Positions 29,120 through 37,500 are shown, numbered from the stretch's first letter. The stretch: 40,050 bases of DNA from Pseudomonadota bacterium (GCA_021783695.1 JAJXTO010000026.1:1-40050); one strand, 5' to 3'. Notes: generated by a model from the sequence alone, not told the origin. Numbers and translations are program-made.

Positions 29120-29563
29120 TCATCCGGCTGTCGCACTCGCGGCTCCAATGAATCGCGCATGTTCAGCGAGTTCACCCAGGAGCTGTTCGGCAGCTGAGCC
29201 ACTCAGTGTGAGTGGAGAAAACCGCGCTTCCAGTGAATAGGACAGAAACAGTGCGCGGTTTTTTTCATTGCTCAATACATAGCCCATCGACCATTCGCCA
29301 AAAAGGCGTTTGTCAATCTCGCGATAGTGCAGAATGGTCGAATCAGTATGCCGCGTGTCGCGCAAGATGCGCGCATACAACGTGTTGATCCGCGAGCGAG
29401 CGCCTTCAAGCGCCTGCAGAAAAAATCCGTCTGCAAAAACCAGCATGCCGGATAAACCCAGTACCGGGTTATTCCGACGCGAGCTGTTGAGAATGTCGTG
29501 CACATCTGCCGAACCGAGTTGGGTAATGCGGCTAGCATAAATCATGCGAATCATTGGATCCAT
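29120..29563 (-). CDS. Stand-alone BLUF blue-light sensor
   Basis: A 147-residue protein consisting of a BLUF (FAD-binding blue-light) domain plus a short C-terminal extension. The residues that make the photocycle work are present: Tyr9 (MIYAS), Asn32 (SSRRNNPVLGLSGML), Gln50 (GFFLQALEG), and Trp91 with Met93 (EWSMGY). The ATG at 29563 has AGGA five bases upstream. There is no output domain, so it must act on a partner protein. An EAL phosphodiesterase is the usual partner or fusion domain of BLUF, and one lies broken 1 kb away. The 190 bp upstream to the IS3 end shows no gene. Confidence 0.9.
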   Translation of the reverse strand: MDPMIRMIYASRITQLGSADVHDILNSSRRNNPVLGLSGMLVFADGFFLQALEGARSRINTLYARILRDTRHTDSTILHYREIDKRLFGEWSMGYVLSNEKNRALFLSYSLEARFSPLTLSGSAAEQLLGELAEHARFIGAASATAG

Positions 29564-29994
29564 CTTTGTCCTTTTTTGCTCATCGAGCCCGTGACGTTGC
29601 AACGATGCCATCGTTGCTGTAAGAGTGCCCAGGGCCGGGCTGCGCCCAACCCACCCCATGGGGACAAGGGAACCAGGGGTAGCCCAGCGTTTCCTTGCGG
29701 GATGCAGAATACTGGACTCAGTGTTCTGTTGGGTTGTGACCTTGCCCCTGGAATCCGTATCCCATAGCCGACTCATGCAGTGGCTTGCCGGGGTTGACTG
29801 GCCAGCCAGTTTTCTTCAAACCGCATCGGGCTGACGTAAGCCAGCGTCGAGTGCAGGCGGGCTCGCTTGTACCAGAGCATCCAGGCGATGACTTCGTCCA
29901 TGGCCTGGCGCCGGGTCTTGAAGCGCTGCCCGTGTAGCCGTTCCACCTTCAGCGACCCGAACAGCGTCTCGCTGCAGGCATTGACGCTCCTATG

Positions 29995-31062
29995 TCAAGT
30001 CAGGCACCTGGAGTCCTTCAAATCGGCCAAGATCAACGGGTACAGCTCACGCACGATGTAGCGTTTAAGGCAGCGGTGAATCTCTTTTTTTGAGAGTCCT
30101 TCACGTGTTCGTCGATCGACATAGATCTGCGTGCGCGGCTCGCTGCGCATCCGTACCATCGCGATCGTCCAGAGGGCGTTGTTCGCCTGGCGCTGTCCGC
30201 CCCGATTGAGTCGGTGTCGTTGGGTCTTTCCAGAAGAAGCCTCCAGAGGGCTGACCCCGCACAAGGCAGCAAGCGCGGCTTCATTGCGCAGGCGTGTTGG
30301 GTTATCGCCAGCCGTCAGGAGAAGGGTGGCCGCCGTTTGAGGCCCCACCCCAAAGCGCGACAGAAGCCGTGGCGCTGCCAGCTTCGTCAGGCGGCCAAAC
30401 TGCCTGTCGAGCACCTGCAGTTCCTGTTCCAGCGCAACCCAGCGTTTCGCCAACAAACGCAACGTCAATTGCAGGCTGGCCAGTTCTGGACTCGTCTTCG
30501 AATCGCACTCGGAGAGCGCTTCGCAAGCTGCCACACACTGCGCGGGTTTCGCTTGAAGCACGCGCTCACGCAGCCAAGGTGGGGCGCTCACAAGAAGGGA
30601 GCGGAGCTGATTCATCGCCGGAGTTTTGGCTTTGACGGCGCTGCGCCGCGCAACACTCAATGTTCGAAGCGCCTCAGCCAGTCCGTTCTGTGATTTTGGC
30701 AGGGCTTGCGCCTGGCCAGAAAGTACAGAGCGCGCCGCACTCTCGGCGTCGGTTGGGTCGCTCTTGCCACGCAGCCGTCGTCGCGAACGATCTGGGCGAT
30801 TCACTTCTATGACCTGGACCCCACGCCCTTCAAGGACGCGCGTCAACGCTGCGCCGTAGGTCCCCGTTCCTTCGACTCCAGCGCGATGCAGGCATCCAAA
30901 GCTCAGTGCCCAATCGAGCAACTTCTGATAGCCCTCTGCGTTTGTTGCAATGGACAGCGTTCCCTGAACCCTGCCGCGCCCATCGATGACAACGCCCACG
31001 TGGCAATCAAGATGTGTATCAACCCCAAGAATGACCTCGGGCTCAGTCTCTATAGCATCCAT
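29995..31062 (-). CDS. IS110-family DEDD recombinase (transposase)
   Basis: A 355-residue IS110 recombinase. The N-terminal RuvC-like DEDD domain shows Asp in ILGVDTHLD near residue 14, Glu in GVEGTGTYG near 60 and the paired Asp in GKSDPTDAESAARSVL near 100. The C-terminal Tnp_20 domain has LSRFGVGPQTAATLL near 240 and CGVSPLEASSGKTQRHRLNR near 275, containing the catalytic serine region. The gene is intact from ATG to TGA with AAAGGAG upstream. It works with a bridge RNA made from the element's left end to join donor and target DNA. Confidence 0.92.
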   Translation of the reverse strand: MDAIETEPEVILGVDTHLDCHVGVVIDGRGRVQGTLSIATNAEGYQKLLDWALSFGCLHRAGVEGTGTYGAALTRVLEGRGVQVIEVNRPDRSRRRLRGKSDPTDAESAARSVLSGQAQALPKSQNGLAEALRTLSVARRSAVKAKTPAMNQLRSLLVSAPPWLRERVLQAKPAQCVAACEALSECDSKTSPELASLQLTLRLLAKRWVALEQELQVLDRQFGRLTKLAAPRLLSRFGVGPQTAATLLLTAGDNPTRLRNEAALAALCGVSPLEASSGKTQRHRLNRGGQRQANNALWTIAMVRMRSEPRTQIYVDRRTREGLSKKEIHRCLKRYIVRELYPLILADLKDSRCLT

Positions 31063-31099
31063 CGCGCGCTCCTTTGGGATTCCCCAGAGTGACTGACCG

Positions 31100-31262
31100 A
31101 ACTCGCCGAAGGACAGGACACTCACGGTGCAGAACAAGGCTCCTATCAGGTCACTTGCAGCAGGTTCGGCCATGCCGAGATGAGCGCTGCATTGCAGCCG
31201 ACAGGTCAACGCGAAGGCATGGCACCAATCCCAGCACGGGTCAAGCTGAACGCAACGCTCGG
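31100..31262 (-). ncRNA. Probable IS110 bridge RNA
   Basis: The left end of the IS110 element, upstream of the recombinase gene, has the position and length of an IS110-group bridge RNA. Reading 5' to 3' on the minus strand, four guide-like segments occur in the order known for IS621. A left-target guide TGCTGGGA (31236-31229) equals the eight bases next to the core at the insertion site. A right-target guide GGCATGG (31176-31170) is 6 of 7 to the complement of the other flank. A left-donor guide ATAGGAGCCT (31146-31137) is 9 of 10 to the element's right end. A right-donor guide TGAGTG (31124-31119) is complementary to the core and left end. The RNA ends are guesses. Confidence 0.75.
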
Positions 31263-31725
31263 GATAAGGGTAGATTGAGTGTCCCAGCAGTTGCCTTTGC
31301 GGCTCATTGAGCGCGTGATGCCGTACTCGGCCAGCTCGTCGCGGAAGTCCTTGGCCGCGTACTGGCTGCCGCGGTCGCTGTGGAAGATCAGCCCGGCCTG
31401 CTTGCTCGGATGGCGCTTGAACCACGCCATGCGCAAGGCGTCGATGACGATGTCGCGCGTCATGTCGGATCGCAGGCTCCAGCCGATCACCTGGCGGCTG
31501 AACAGGTCGATCACGACGGCCAGGAACAGCCAGCCTTCGTCGGTGGCGATGTAGGTGATGTCGCCCGCCCAGACCTTGTCGGGCTCGGCCACCTTGAACT
31601 GCCGGTCGAGCAGGTTGGGCGCGATCGGCAGGTCGTGGTTGCTGTCTGTCGTGAGCTTGAAGCACCTCTTGCCACGGGCGCGGATGCCATGCCGCTGATG
31701 TCCTGCTTCTGGGTTCACCTTTTCC

Positions 31726-31941
31726 CAGGATATCGCGCTCCATCTGCTCAGCGCTCACCATGTTGCTGTCCACCCCCGTGAGCTTGCCAGCCCGGTGGGC
31801 TCTGACCCAATTGAACAGCGTCTGGTCCACCACGCCCAGCGTGCGGGCTGCCGCCGCAATGCTCTGGCCACCCTCGACCAGCCGCACGGCCTCTTGCTCG
31901 AATTCGAGCGTGTACCGTGCCCGCCTTGTCGTCTTCGTCAT
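31726..31941 (-). pseudogene. IS3 orfA remnant
   Basis: It starts MTKTTRRARYTLEFEQEAVR and continues with AAAARTLGVVDQTLFNWVRA, the helix-turn-helix of IS3-family OrfA. The leucine-zipper part is shortened: MVSAEQ runs straight into MERDILGK, where about 14 residues are normally found between them. After ILGK the reading runs into a frame antisense or out of phase with orfB. The 3' boundary given is approximate. Confidence 0.75.
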
Positions 31942-31985
31942 GTCCGTTCTCCTTGCTTGGATTCAATCACTCAGCAAGGGATACG

Positions 31986-32412
31986 TTTTTCGCGGGCAAG
32001 GTCAGTTCCGACGGTGTGCGGTTGGTGGATCTCCACCTCGCGGCGGCCCAAGGGGCGTGCGCTATCGAACAGGATGGTCTGTCCCTGACAGGGCGAAGAA
32101 GAATTTTGAATGGATTCCTTTTCCATCTCGTTCAAAGACCGGATCAGTCTCAGCGCGAGCGCGCTTTTTGGCCTGGCAAGTCCTCCCGTGTGCAATGGGT
32201 GAAAGAAGTCGTTAGATGCCTATGGCGGCGTTCGGGAAGCCGTTGCTGCAGGGCACGGCGCCTTCGCATGGCTTGATAAGGAGTGACATCCTGTTTTTCA
32301 GGATTTATTTCAGATGCTTCGGTTCAAAGTCCTTTTGCCTGCGGCAATGCAGCGCTGCTAGGACAATGCGTCACAAACCGAACTTCAGTGACGAACCAAT
32401 CGTCTGCTTCCT
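31986..32412. other. Interval without a recognisable gene
   Basis: A 427-bp stretch between the IS3 end and the permease gene. A plus-strand frame running from inside the IS3 element to 32276 includes GKVSSDGVRLVDLHLAAAQG, which reads like protein, but it has no start of its own and matches nothing I know. It may be the tail of a gene destroyed by the IS insertion. The rest contains a weak hairpin (32288-32304) and the probable promoter of the permease gene. Confidence 0.4.
32288..32308 (+). terminator. Weak hairpin with T-rich tail
   Basis: ATCCTG, a five-T loop and CAGGAT form a 6-bp stem followed by TTATTT. It could end transcription coming from the IS region before the permease gene. The stem is short, so this is tentative. 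Confidence 0.35.
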
Positions 32413-34941
32413 ATGCAATCTCTCCGGCAGCTCTGGCGTGACTGGCGCAGTGGCGAACTGCGGCTGCTGTTTTTTTCACTGGTTCTGGCCGTGGCTGCGC
32501 TGTCGGCAGTGGGCTTTGTCGCCCAGCGACTGCAGGGCGCGTTGGTGCGGGACGCCGCGCAACTCATCGGCGGCGATGTGGTGGTGGTGAGCGATCATCC
32601 TATCGCACCAGTCTATGAAGAGCGGGCGCAGGCTTCAGATCTGCGGTGGATGCAAACGGCGGTCTTCCCCAGCATGGCGCTGGATGTGAGCGGGGACCAT
32701 ACCCGGCTGGTCTCGCTCAAGGCGGTGGGGGCGCATTACCCGCTGATTGCGCAGGTGGTGTTGCGCGACAGTCTGCAGGGGCCAGAGGTGACACGCAGCG
32801 GCCCGCCGTCGCCGGGAACCGTGTGGGTGAACGCCAGTGTGCTCGGCGCGTTGCGGCTGCAAGTCGGCGATCTGCTGCAGCTTGGTAATGCGCGGTTTCG
32901 CATCGCCGCGGTGCTGGTGCGCGAGCCCGACACCGGGGCGGGTTTCATCAACTTTGCCCCACGGGTGATGATGAACCGCGCCGATCTGTCATCCACCGGG
33001 CTGATTCAGCCAGCCAGCCGGGTGACCTACCGCCTTGCGGTCGCGGGGCCGGTGCAAGCGGCTGCGGACTATGTTGCCTGGGCGCAGGCACAGATGCGCC
33101 AGACCGCCACGCGTGGCATGCGGATCGAGACCGTGTCCGACAGCGGCCCGGCGCAGGAGCAGACGCTCAAACGCGCCGCCGACTTCCTGCATCTCGTCGC
33201 CCTGATCACAGCCTTGATGGCGGCGGTGGCCGTTGCCCAGTCGGCGCGTGATTTTGCGCGTCGGCGCCTGCAGCCTTGCGCGGTCTTCAAGGCGCTGGGC
33301 TTGCGCCAGGGGGTGTTGCTGCGTCGCTACACCGCCGAATTTCTCTGGCTGGGCGGGCTGGCGGCCGCGTTCGGCGTGTTGCTCGGTCTGGCGGTGCAGG
33401 CGGCGATGATCGGGCTGTTGCATGGGCTGCTTCAGGTGCAGGTGCGCGAGCTGCCCGCGCCCGGCTGGATGCCTGCGCTGTTTGCGGCGGCGACCGGCAT
33501 GGTGCTGTTGCTCGCATTCGGCCTGCCCGCCATCCTGCAACTGGCGCGGGTGCCGCCGCTGGCCGTGCTGCGCCGCAGCCTGGGGCGGCTGCAGTCGGCG
33601 CCGTTCGTCACGGTACTGGCCGGCGTGGGGGCGTTTGCGGTGCTGCTGTGGCTGCAGGCTGGTGACCTGCGACTGGGCGCCATTGCCGCGGGGGGCTTCA
33701 TCGGGCTGGCCCTGGCGTTTGCGCTGCTGGCATGGCTGATGACCCACGGGTTGCGGCGCTGGATGCGGGGTCATGCGGCGTCGTCACAGGGTGCGGGTGG
33801 ACTGCTGCAGATGGCCGCGCGGCAGTTGTCCAACCGGCCGTGGGGCGCGGTGATCCAGATCACGGCATTGAGTCTGGGTCTGCTCGCGCTGGTGCTGCTG
33901 GTGCTCATGCGCACCAGCCTGATCGATGCCTGGCGGGAGTCCATCCCGACCAACGCGCCGGATCGGTTCGTCATCAACATCCAACCGGCGCAGACGAAGG
34001 AGTTTCTGGCCGCCTTGCGCGGCGACGGCGTGACGCAGGAAGACTGGTACCCGATGCTGCGCGGACGGCTGGTTGCGATCAATGGCCGTGCGGTATTCGG
34101 CCGGGACTATGACGACACCCGCGCCCGCGACCTGATCGATCGCGAATTCAACCTCTCTGCAAGCGCCACGCTGCCCAAGGCCAACACGCTGGTTGCCGGA
34201 GACTGGGATGCCACAGCCGGATCGGATGCGAAAGGTCTGTCGGTCGAGCAGGGCATTGCCAAAACCCTCGGCTTCAAGCTGGGCGACACCCTGACATTCG
34301 ACATTGCGGGTCAGCGCGTGACCGCGCCCATCACCAGCGTGCGGCATGTGGACTGGAGTTCCATGCATGCCAATTTCTTTGTGCTGCTGCCGCAGTCCAT
34401 GTTGAAGGATCAGCCCGTCACCTATCTGGCCGCCTACCACGCCCCGGGTGACGCGCAGCGCATGGACGATGCGCTGGTGCGGCAGTTTCCCAACCTCACT
34501 GTGGTGGATGTGGGGAGCCTACTTGCGCATCTGCGCAAACTCATCGATCAGGTCATCACCGCAGTGCAGTTTCTGTTCCTTTTCGCTCTGGCAGCCGGGC
34601 TGACGGTGCTGGCGGCATCGCTGGCCTTGTCGCGCCAGGACCGGGCGAGGGACATGGCGGTGTGGCGCGCGCTTGGGGCGTCTTCACAGATGTTGCGGCG
34701 CATGGCGCTGCTGGAGATGCTGTGGGTGGGTGCAGTCGCCGGTCTGCTCGGTGCTGCCGGGGCCGCTGCGGTCAGTGCCGCGCTGGCGCATTGGGTGTTC
34801 CATTTTCCCTGGCAGCCGCCCTGGATGCTCTGGCCTGCGTCGATGCTCGCCGCTGCGGCGCTGGCCATGCTGGCCGGCTGGTGGAGTTTGCGCGAGGTCT
34901 TGCGCCGCGCTCCGGGGCAAAGCCTGCGTCAGCCGGGATGA
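32413..34941 (+). CDS. FtsX-like ABC permease (YbbP type)
   Basis: An 842-residue membrane protein with one N-terminal helix, a large periplasmic domain (residues 40-245), a block of about six helices (250-510), a second periplasmic domain (520-700) and three or four C-terminal helices with LARDMAVWRALGAS-like FtsX coupling sequence (RARDMAVWRALGASSQMLRR near 745). This is the YbbP/MacB-type architecture used to move or extract lipids or lipoproteins. Its ATPase (YbbA) partner is normally next door but is absent here. The upstream side is occupied by insertion sequences, so the partner may have been lost or lie elsewhere. Confidence 0.85.
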   Translation: MQSLRQLWRDWRSGELRLLFFSLVLAVAALSAVGFVAQRLQGALVRDAAQLIGGDVVVVSDHPIAPVYEERAQASDLRWMQTAVFPSMALDVSGDHTRLVSLKAVGAHYPLIAQVVLRDSLQGPEVTRSGPPSPGTVWVNASVLGALRLQVGDLLQLGNARFRIAAVLVREPDTGAGFINFAPRVMMNRADLSSTGLIQPASRVTYRLAVAGPVQAAADYVAWAQAQMRQTATRGMRIETVSDSGPAQEQTLKRAADFLHLVALITALMAAVAVAQSARDFARRRLQPCAVFKALGLRQGVLLRRYTAEFLWLGGLAAAFGVLLGLAVQAAMIGLLHGLLQVQVRELPAPGWMPALFAAATGMVLLLAFGLPAILQLARVPPLAVLRRSLGRLQSAPFVTVLAGVGAFAVLLWLQAGDLRLGAIAAGGFIGLALAFALLAWLMTHGLRRWMRGHAASSQGAGGLLQMAARQLSNRPWGAVIQITALSLGLLALVLLVLMRTSLIDAWRESIPTNAPDRFVINIQPAQTKEFLAALRGDGVTQEDWYPMLRGRLVAINGRAVFGRDYDDTRARDLIDREFNLSASATLPKANTLVAGDWDATAGSDAKGLSVEQGIAKTLGFKLGDTLTFDIAGQRVTAPITSVRHVDWSSMHANFFVLLPQSMLKDQPVTYLAAYHAPGDAQRMDDALVRQFPNLTVVDVGSLLAHLRKLIDQVITAVQFLFLFALAAGLTVLAASLALSRQDRARDMAVWRALGASSQMLRRMALLEMLWVGAVAGLLGAAGAAAVSAALAHWVFHFPWQPPWMLWPASMLAAAALAMLAGWWSLREVLRRAPGQSLRQPG

Positions 34942-35014
34942 ATCGCTTTTACCAGCCGCAAACCCCAGAGATTGATTAGCAACAAATCTTTCCTGAGCGC
35001 TTCTCCCATAATGC

Positions 35015-35026
35015 GAAATGCATTTC
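35015..35026. promoter_or_regulatory. Palindrome upstream of the truncated hemoglobin gene
   Basis: GAAATGCATTTC is a perfect 12-bp palindrome about 28 bp before the globin start, nested in TGCGAA...TTCGCA. The ATGCATTT core resembles a half-site of NsrR, the nitric-oxide-responsive repressor, so NO control of the globin is a possibility. The match covers only part of a full NsrR operator. Confidence 0.4.
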
Positions 35027-35053
35027 TTCGCACTTCATTGACAGTCCCTACTC

Positions 35054-35524
35054 ATGTCCTCTGCCGCCATCTCCATCACACCCGCACCTTCCGTGCCTGA
35101 ACCCGAGGCCAGTACGCCGTACCAGCGGCTTGGCGGCGAGTCGGGCGTGCGCAAGCTAGTCGATCACTTCTACGACCTGATGGAGCTGGAGCCGCACTAT
35201 GCCGATCTGCGCGCGTTGCATCCCACGCATTCCGAAGAAACGCGCGACAAGCTGTTCTGGTTTTTGAGCGGCTGGCTGGGTGGGCCCGATCTGTATTCGC
35301 CGCGCTTTGGTCATCCGCGCCTGCGCATGCGCCATTTCCCCTATGCCATCGGCACCAAGGAACGCGACGACTGGATGGCCTGCATGGTGCAGACCTTGAA
35401 CGAACTGGACATGGATGCAGACCTTCGCCGCCAGTTGCACGAGGCCTTTGCGGGCACCGCCGACTGGATGCGCAACAAAGCCGAGCAAGGCAATATGCCG
35501 GCTGGCAATGTGGTGCATGGCTGA
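35054..35524 (+). CDS. Group II truncated hemoglobin
   Basis: A 156-residue 2-on-2 globin. After a variable, proline-rich leader of about 22 residues it reads YQRLGGESGVRKLVDHFYDL, then LFWFLSGWLGGPDLYSPRFG and HPRLRMRHFPYAIG, where the proximal histidine lies. This matches the group II (TrHbO) pattern. Such proteins bind oxygen or detoxify NO and peroxide in the cytoplasm. It is a single gene with a palindromic candidate operator upstream and a 37-bp convergent gap to the Smr gene. Confidence 0.92.
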   Translation: MSSAAISITPAPSVPEPEASTPYQRLGGESGVRKLVDHFYDLMELEPHYADLRALHPTHSEETRDKLFWFLSGWLGGPDLYSPRFGHPRLRMRHFPYAIGTKERDDWMACMVQTLNELDMDADLRRQLHEAFAGTADWMRNKAEQGNMPAGNVVHG

Positions 35525-35561
35525 GCCCCGCTGAATTCCACGGAGTGCCGCTGATGACCGT

Positions 35562-36260
35562 TCAGCCGCGCTCCGCGCGCCGTGCCGAGCGCAGCAGCAA
35601 CACCAGCGCCCCGGCTCCGCCATCGCTGGGGCGCGCCTGCACATAGGCCATGACCTCGTCGCGCTGCATCAGCCAGCTGCGCACCTTGTGCTTGAGCACC
35701 GGCTCGCGCAGCGGCGAGCTCAGTCCCTTGCCGTGAATCACGCGCACGCAGCGCCACTCCCGTTGCAAGGCCGTGCGCAGAAATTGTCCCAGCGCCTCGC
35801 GTGCCTCGTCGCGGCGCAGGCCGTGCAGATCGATTTCGTTCTGGATGGTCCAGTGGCCACGCCGCAGTTTGCGCAGGGTGTCCGAGCCGATGCCGTCGCG
35901 CCGCCACGACAGGGTGGCGTCGGTCTCCAGCAGATGATCCAGGTCGAGTTCGTCCGACATCGCCTCGCGCAGCACGGCCTGTTCATCGCGCTCATGCTGG
36001 CGCGGAATCGCCTCGGGCGGGCTGGGCTGCATCCCGGGCGGAGCTGCATGCTCCGCGCGGCACAGTGGCCTTACTCCCGCTGCTGCCATGCGAAACAGGG
36101 CGCGGTCGGCCTGCGTGGGGGCGGGTTCTGCTTGCTCAGCTGCCATAGTGGAGGCGGTTGTTTTGGCGATGTGCAGCGTGGGCTGCGGCGAACGCAGGTG
36201 CTTGCGCAAGTCTTGCAGTGCGTCCAGTGCCCTGGCCTTCTGCAGAGGCGAATGCTTCAC
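35562..36260 (-). CDS. Smr-domain protein
   Basis: A 232-residue protein. The first half is variable and charged. The C-terminal half is an Smr domain with [20 protein letters not shown] near residue 142, [20 protein letters not shown] near 175 and a closing ALVLLLR strand. Stand-alone Smr proteins have nuclease activity and, in E. coli SmrB, cut mRNA at collided ribosomes. Whether this protein does so is an inference from the fold. Its GTG start overlaps the radC stop (GTGA), so the two are translationally coupled. Confidence 0.9.
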   Translation of the reverse strand: MKHSPLQKARALDALQDLRKHLRSPQPTLHIAKTTASTMAAEQAEPAPTQADRALFRMAAAGVRPLCRAEHAAPPGMQPSPPEAIPRQHERDEQAVLREAMSDELDLDHLLETDATLSWRRDGIGSDTLRKLRRGHWTIQNEIDLHGLRRDEAREALGQFLRTALQREWRCVRVIHGKGLSSPLREPVLKHKVRSWLMQRDEVMAYVQARPSDGGAGALVLLLRSARRAERG

Positions 36261-36937
36261 AGCAAACCCCGTTCCGCGAAGGAAAACGCGCTCTGGCGCG
36301 TGACCACCAGATGGTCGAGCACGCGCACATCCACCAGGGCCAGGGCAGATTGCAGTGCCTGAGTCAGCGTGCGGTCGGCGGCGGAGGGCTCGGCCAGGCC
36401 GCTGGGATGGTTGTGCGCCAGAATCAGCGCAGCGGCATTCAGGCGCAGCGCGGCTTTCACGATCTCGCGCGGGTATACGCTGGTGTGGGCCAGGGTGCCG
36501 CGCGACAGCTCTTCGGACGCGATGAGCTGGTGCTGACTATCGAGAAACAGGGCAGCAAAAATCTCCACCGGCTGCGGCCCCAGCCACAGGCGCAGATAGT
36601 CGCGCACGGCGGTGGGGGAGTTGAGCAGAGGTTGTTGCTGCATCTGCTCGCTGAGGGTGCGCCGGGCGAGTTCGAGTACGGCGGCGATTTCCGCGTACTT
36701 GGCGGCGCCGAGGCCCTTGACTTTGCGTAGCTGCTCGGAAGGCGCGTTGAGCAGTCCGTGCAAGCCGCCAAAGCGGTCGAGCAGGGCGGCAGCCAGATCG
36801 ATGGCGCTTTGCCCGCGCACGCCGGTGCGCAGCAGAATGGCGACGAGCTCGGCATCCGCCAGGGCGTGCGGGCCGCGCGCCAGCAATTTTTCGCGGGGGC
36901 GGGCGTCTGCAGGAAGATCGGCGATGCGCGTGGCCAT
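36257..36937 (-). CDS. radC: RadC-family JAB-domain protein
   Basis: A 226-residue RadC protein. Residues 1-100 form a helix-hairpin-helix-like region ([20 protein letters not shown], then [13 protein letters not shown]), and the C-terminal half is a JAB/MPN metalloprotease-like domain with [20 protein letters not shown] and the zinc motif [13 protein letters not shown] then SAADRTLT. The old link to recombination repair is doubtful for the family, and the true role is unsettled. ATG 36937 has AGGTGG eight bases upstream and is preferred to GTG 36949. It is co-expressed with the Smr gene. Confidence 0.92.
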   Translation of the reverse strand: MATRIADLPADARPREKLLARGPHALADAELVAILLRTGVRGQSAIDLAAALLDRFGGLHGLLNAPSEQLRKVKGLGAAKYAEIAAVLELARRTLSEQMQQQPLLNSPTAVRDYLRLWLGPQPVEIFAALFLDSQHQLIASEELSRGTLAHTSVYPREIVKAALRLNAAALILAHNHPSGLAEPSAADRTLTQALQSALALVDVRVLDHLVVTRQSAFSFAERGLL

Positions 36938-37018
36938 ACGGGGTTCCACCTAAAATGCGTTTTTGTCTCGCGGATTTCTCTTGCGTCTGCGCGCTATTTT
37001 GCCTGCCTGTCCTCCATC

Positions 37019-37483
37019 GTGCCCTGCGTCCAATCTGATTCCTATCTCACCCTACATTACCGCCTGAGCGATCCGGGCGGTGTGGACGCGGTGAACACCT
37101 TTGGCCACACGCCTGCCACGCTCACCTTGGGTCAGGGGCAACTCAGCCCTGTCCTGGAGACGCTGCTGATCGGCCTGGATGAAGGTGCGCACACGTGTTT
37201 CGATCTGCCCGCTGGCGCAGCCTTTGGCGCCCGCATTCCCGGGCTGCTGCGCTGGGTATCGCGCAGTGTGGTGGAGCAGGCGCGTGAGCGTCCCGGTCCG
37301 CAAGCGCTCGTGGGCGATGTCCTGCGCCTGCGGCTGCCTATCAGCACAGACGGCGAAGCGGGGCTGCTCACCGCGCTGGTGCGTGAGGTGGATGCCGAGC
37401 GTGACGCGTTGCTGCTCGATTTCAACCATCCTCTGGCAGATTGCCCGACCACGTTTGAAGTCCACATCCTGGCTGTGCTTTGA
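37019..37483 (+). CDS. slpA: FKBP-type peptidyl-prolyl isomerase (SlpA-like)
   Basis: A 154-residue SlpA-type FKBP with the inserted chaperone flap. It begins [17 protein letters not shown] (GTG start) and carries the FKBP strand [20 protein letters not shown] near residue 42, then a flap domain, and ends [20 protein letters not shown], where the usual NHPLAG motif is NHPLAD. It acts as a cytoplasmic chaperone and prolyl isomerase. It stands directly before ispH, a very common pairing in proteobacteria. It is divergent from radC. Confidence 0.9.
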   Translation: MPCVQSDSYLTLHYRLSDPGGVDAVNTFGHTPATLTLGQGQLSPVLETLLIGLDEGAHTCFDLPAGAAFGARIPGLLRWVSRSVVEQARERPGPQALVGDVLRLRLPISTDGEAGLLTALVREVDAERDALLLDFNHPLADCPTTFEVHILAVL

Positions 37484-37500
37484 GAACGGAATTGCCCACC

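Larger units (their letters stand above)
29982..31281 (-). mobile_element. IS110-family element (IS110 group), apparently complete
   Basis: About 1.3 kb inserted in the IS3 orfB. On the minus strand the uninterrupted target reads TGCTGGGA-CA-ATGCCTGC. The element is flanked by the dinucleotide CA on both sides (TG at 29982-29983 and 31280-31281 on the plus strand), fitting the short duplicated core of IS110 recombination. It has a long left end (about 217 bp before the transposase gene), a very short right end (11 bp), no terminal inverted repeats, and a transposase gene without lesions. This layout is that of the IS110 group rather than IS1111. Confidence 0.88.
29774..31718 (-). pseudogene. 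IS3 orfB (DDE transposase), split by IS110
   Basis: The 5' part (31718 to 31282) encodes [38 protein letters not shown] (first Asp), [13 protein letters not shown] (second Asp) and ends at MSRKGNCWD. The 3' part (29981 to 29774) resumes with ACSETLFGSLKVERLHGQRF (the catalytic Glu) and ends RLHSTLAYVSPMRF then LASQPRQATA. Joining the two restores the conserved NCWDNACSE motif exactly, which shows the IS110 insertion was clean. The N-terminal portion of orfB is lost by deletion. Confidence 0.85.
29756..31985 (-). mobile_element. IS3-family element, internally deleted and interrupted
   Basis: An IS3-family insertion sequence on the minus strand with remnants of orfA and orfB. Imperfect terminal inverted repeats are suggested by CGTATCCC at 29756-29763 and its complement at 31978-31985, each followed by loosely similar bases. 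No target-site duplication is evident, so these ends are tentative. Between the end of orfA and the readable part of orfB roughly 90 codons are missing. An IS110-family element sits inside orfB. The element cannot move by itself. Confidence 0.7.
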
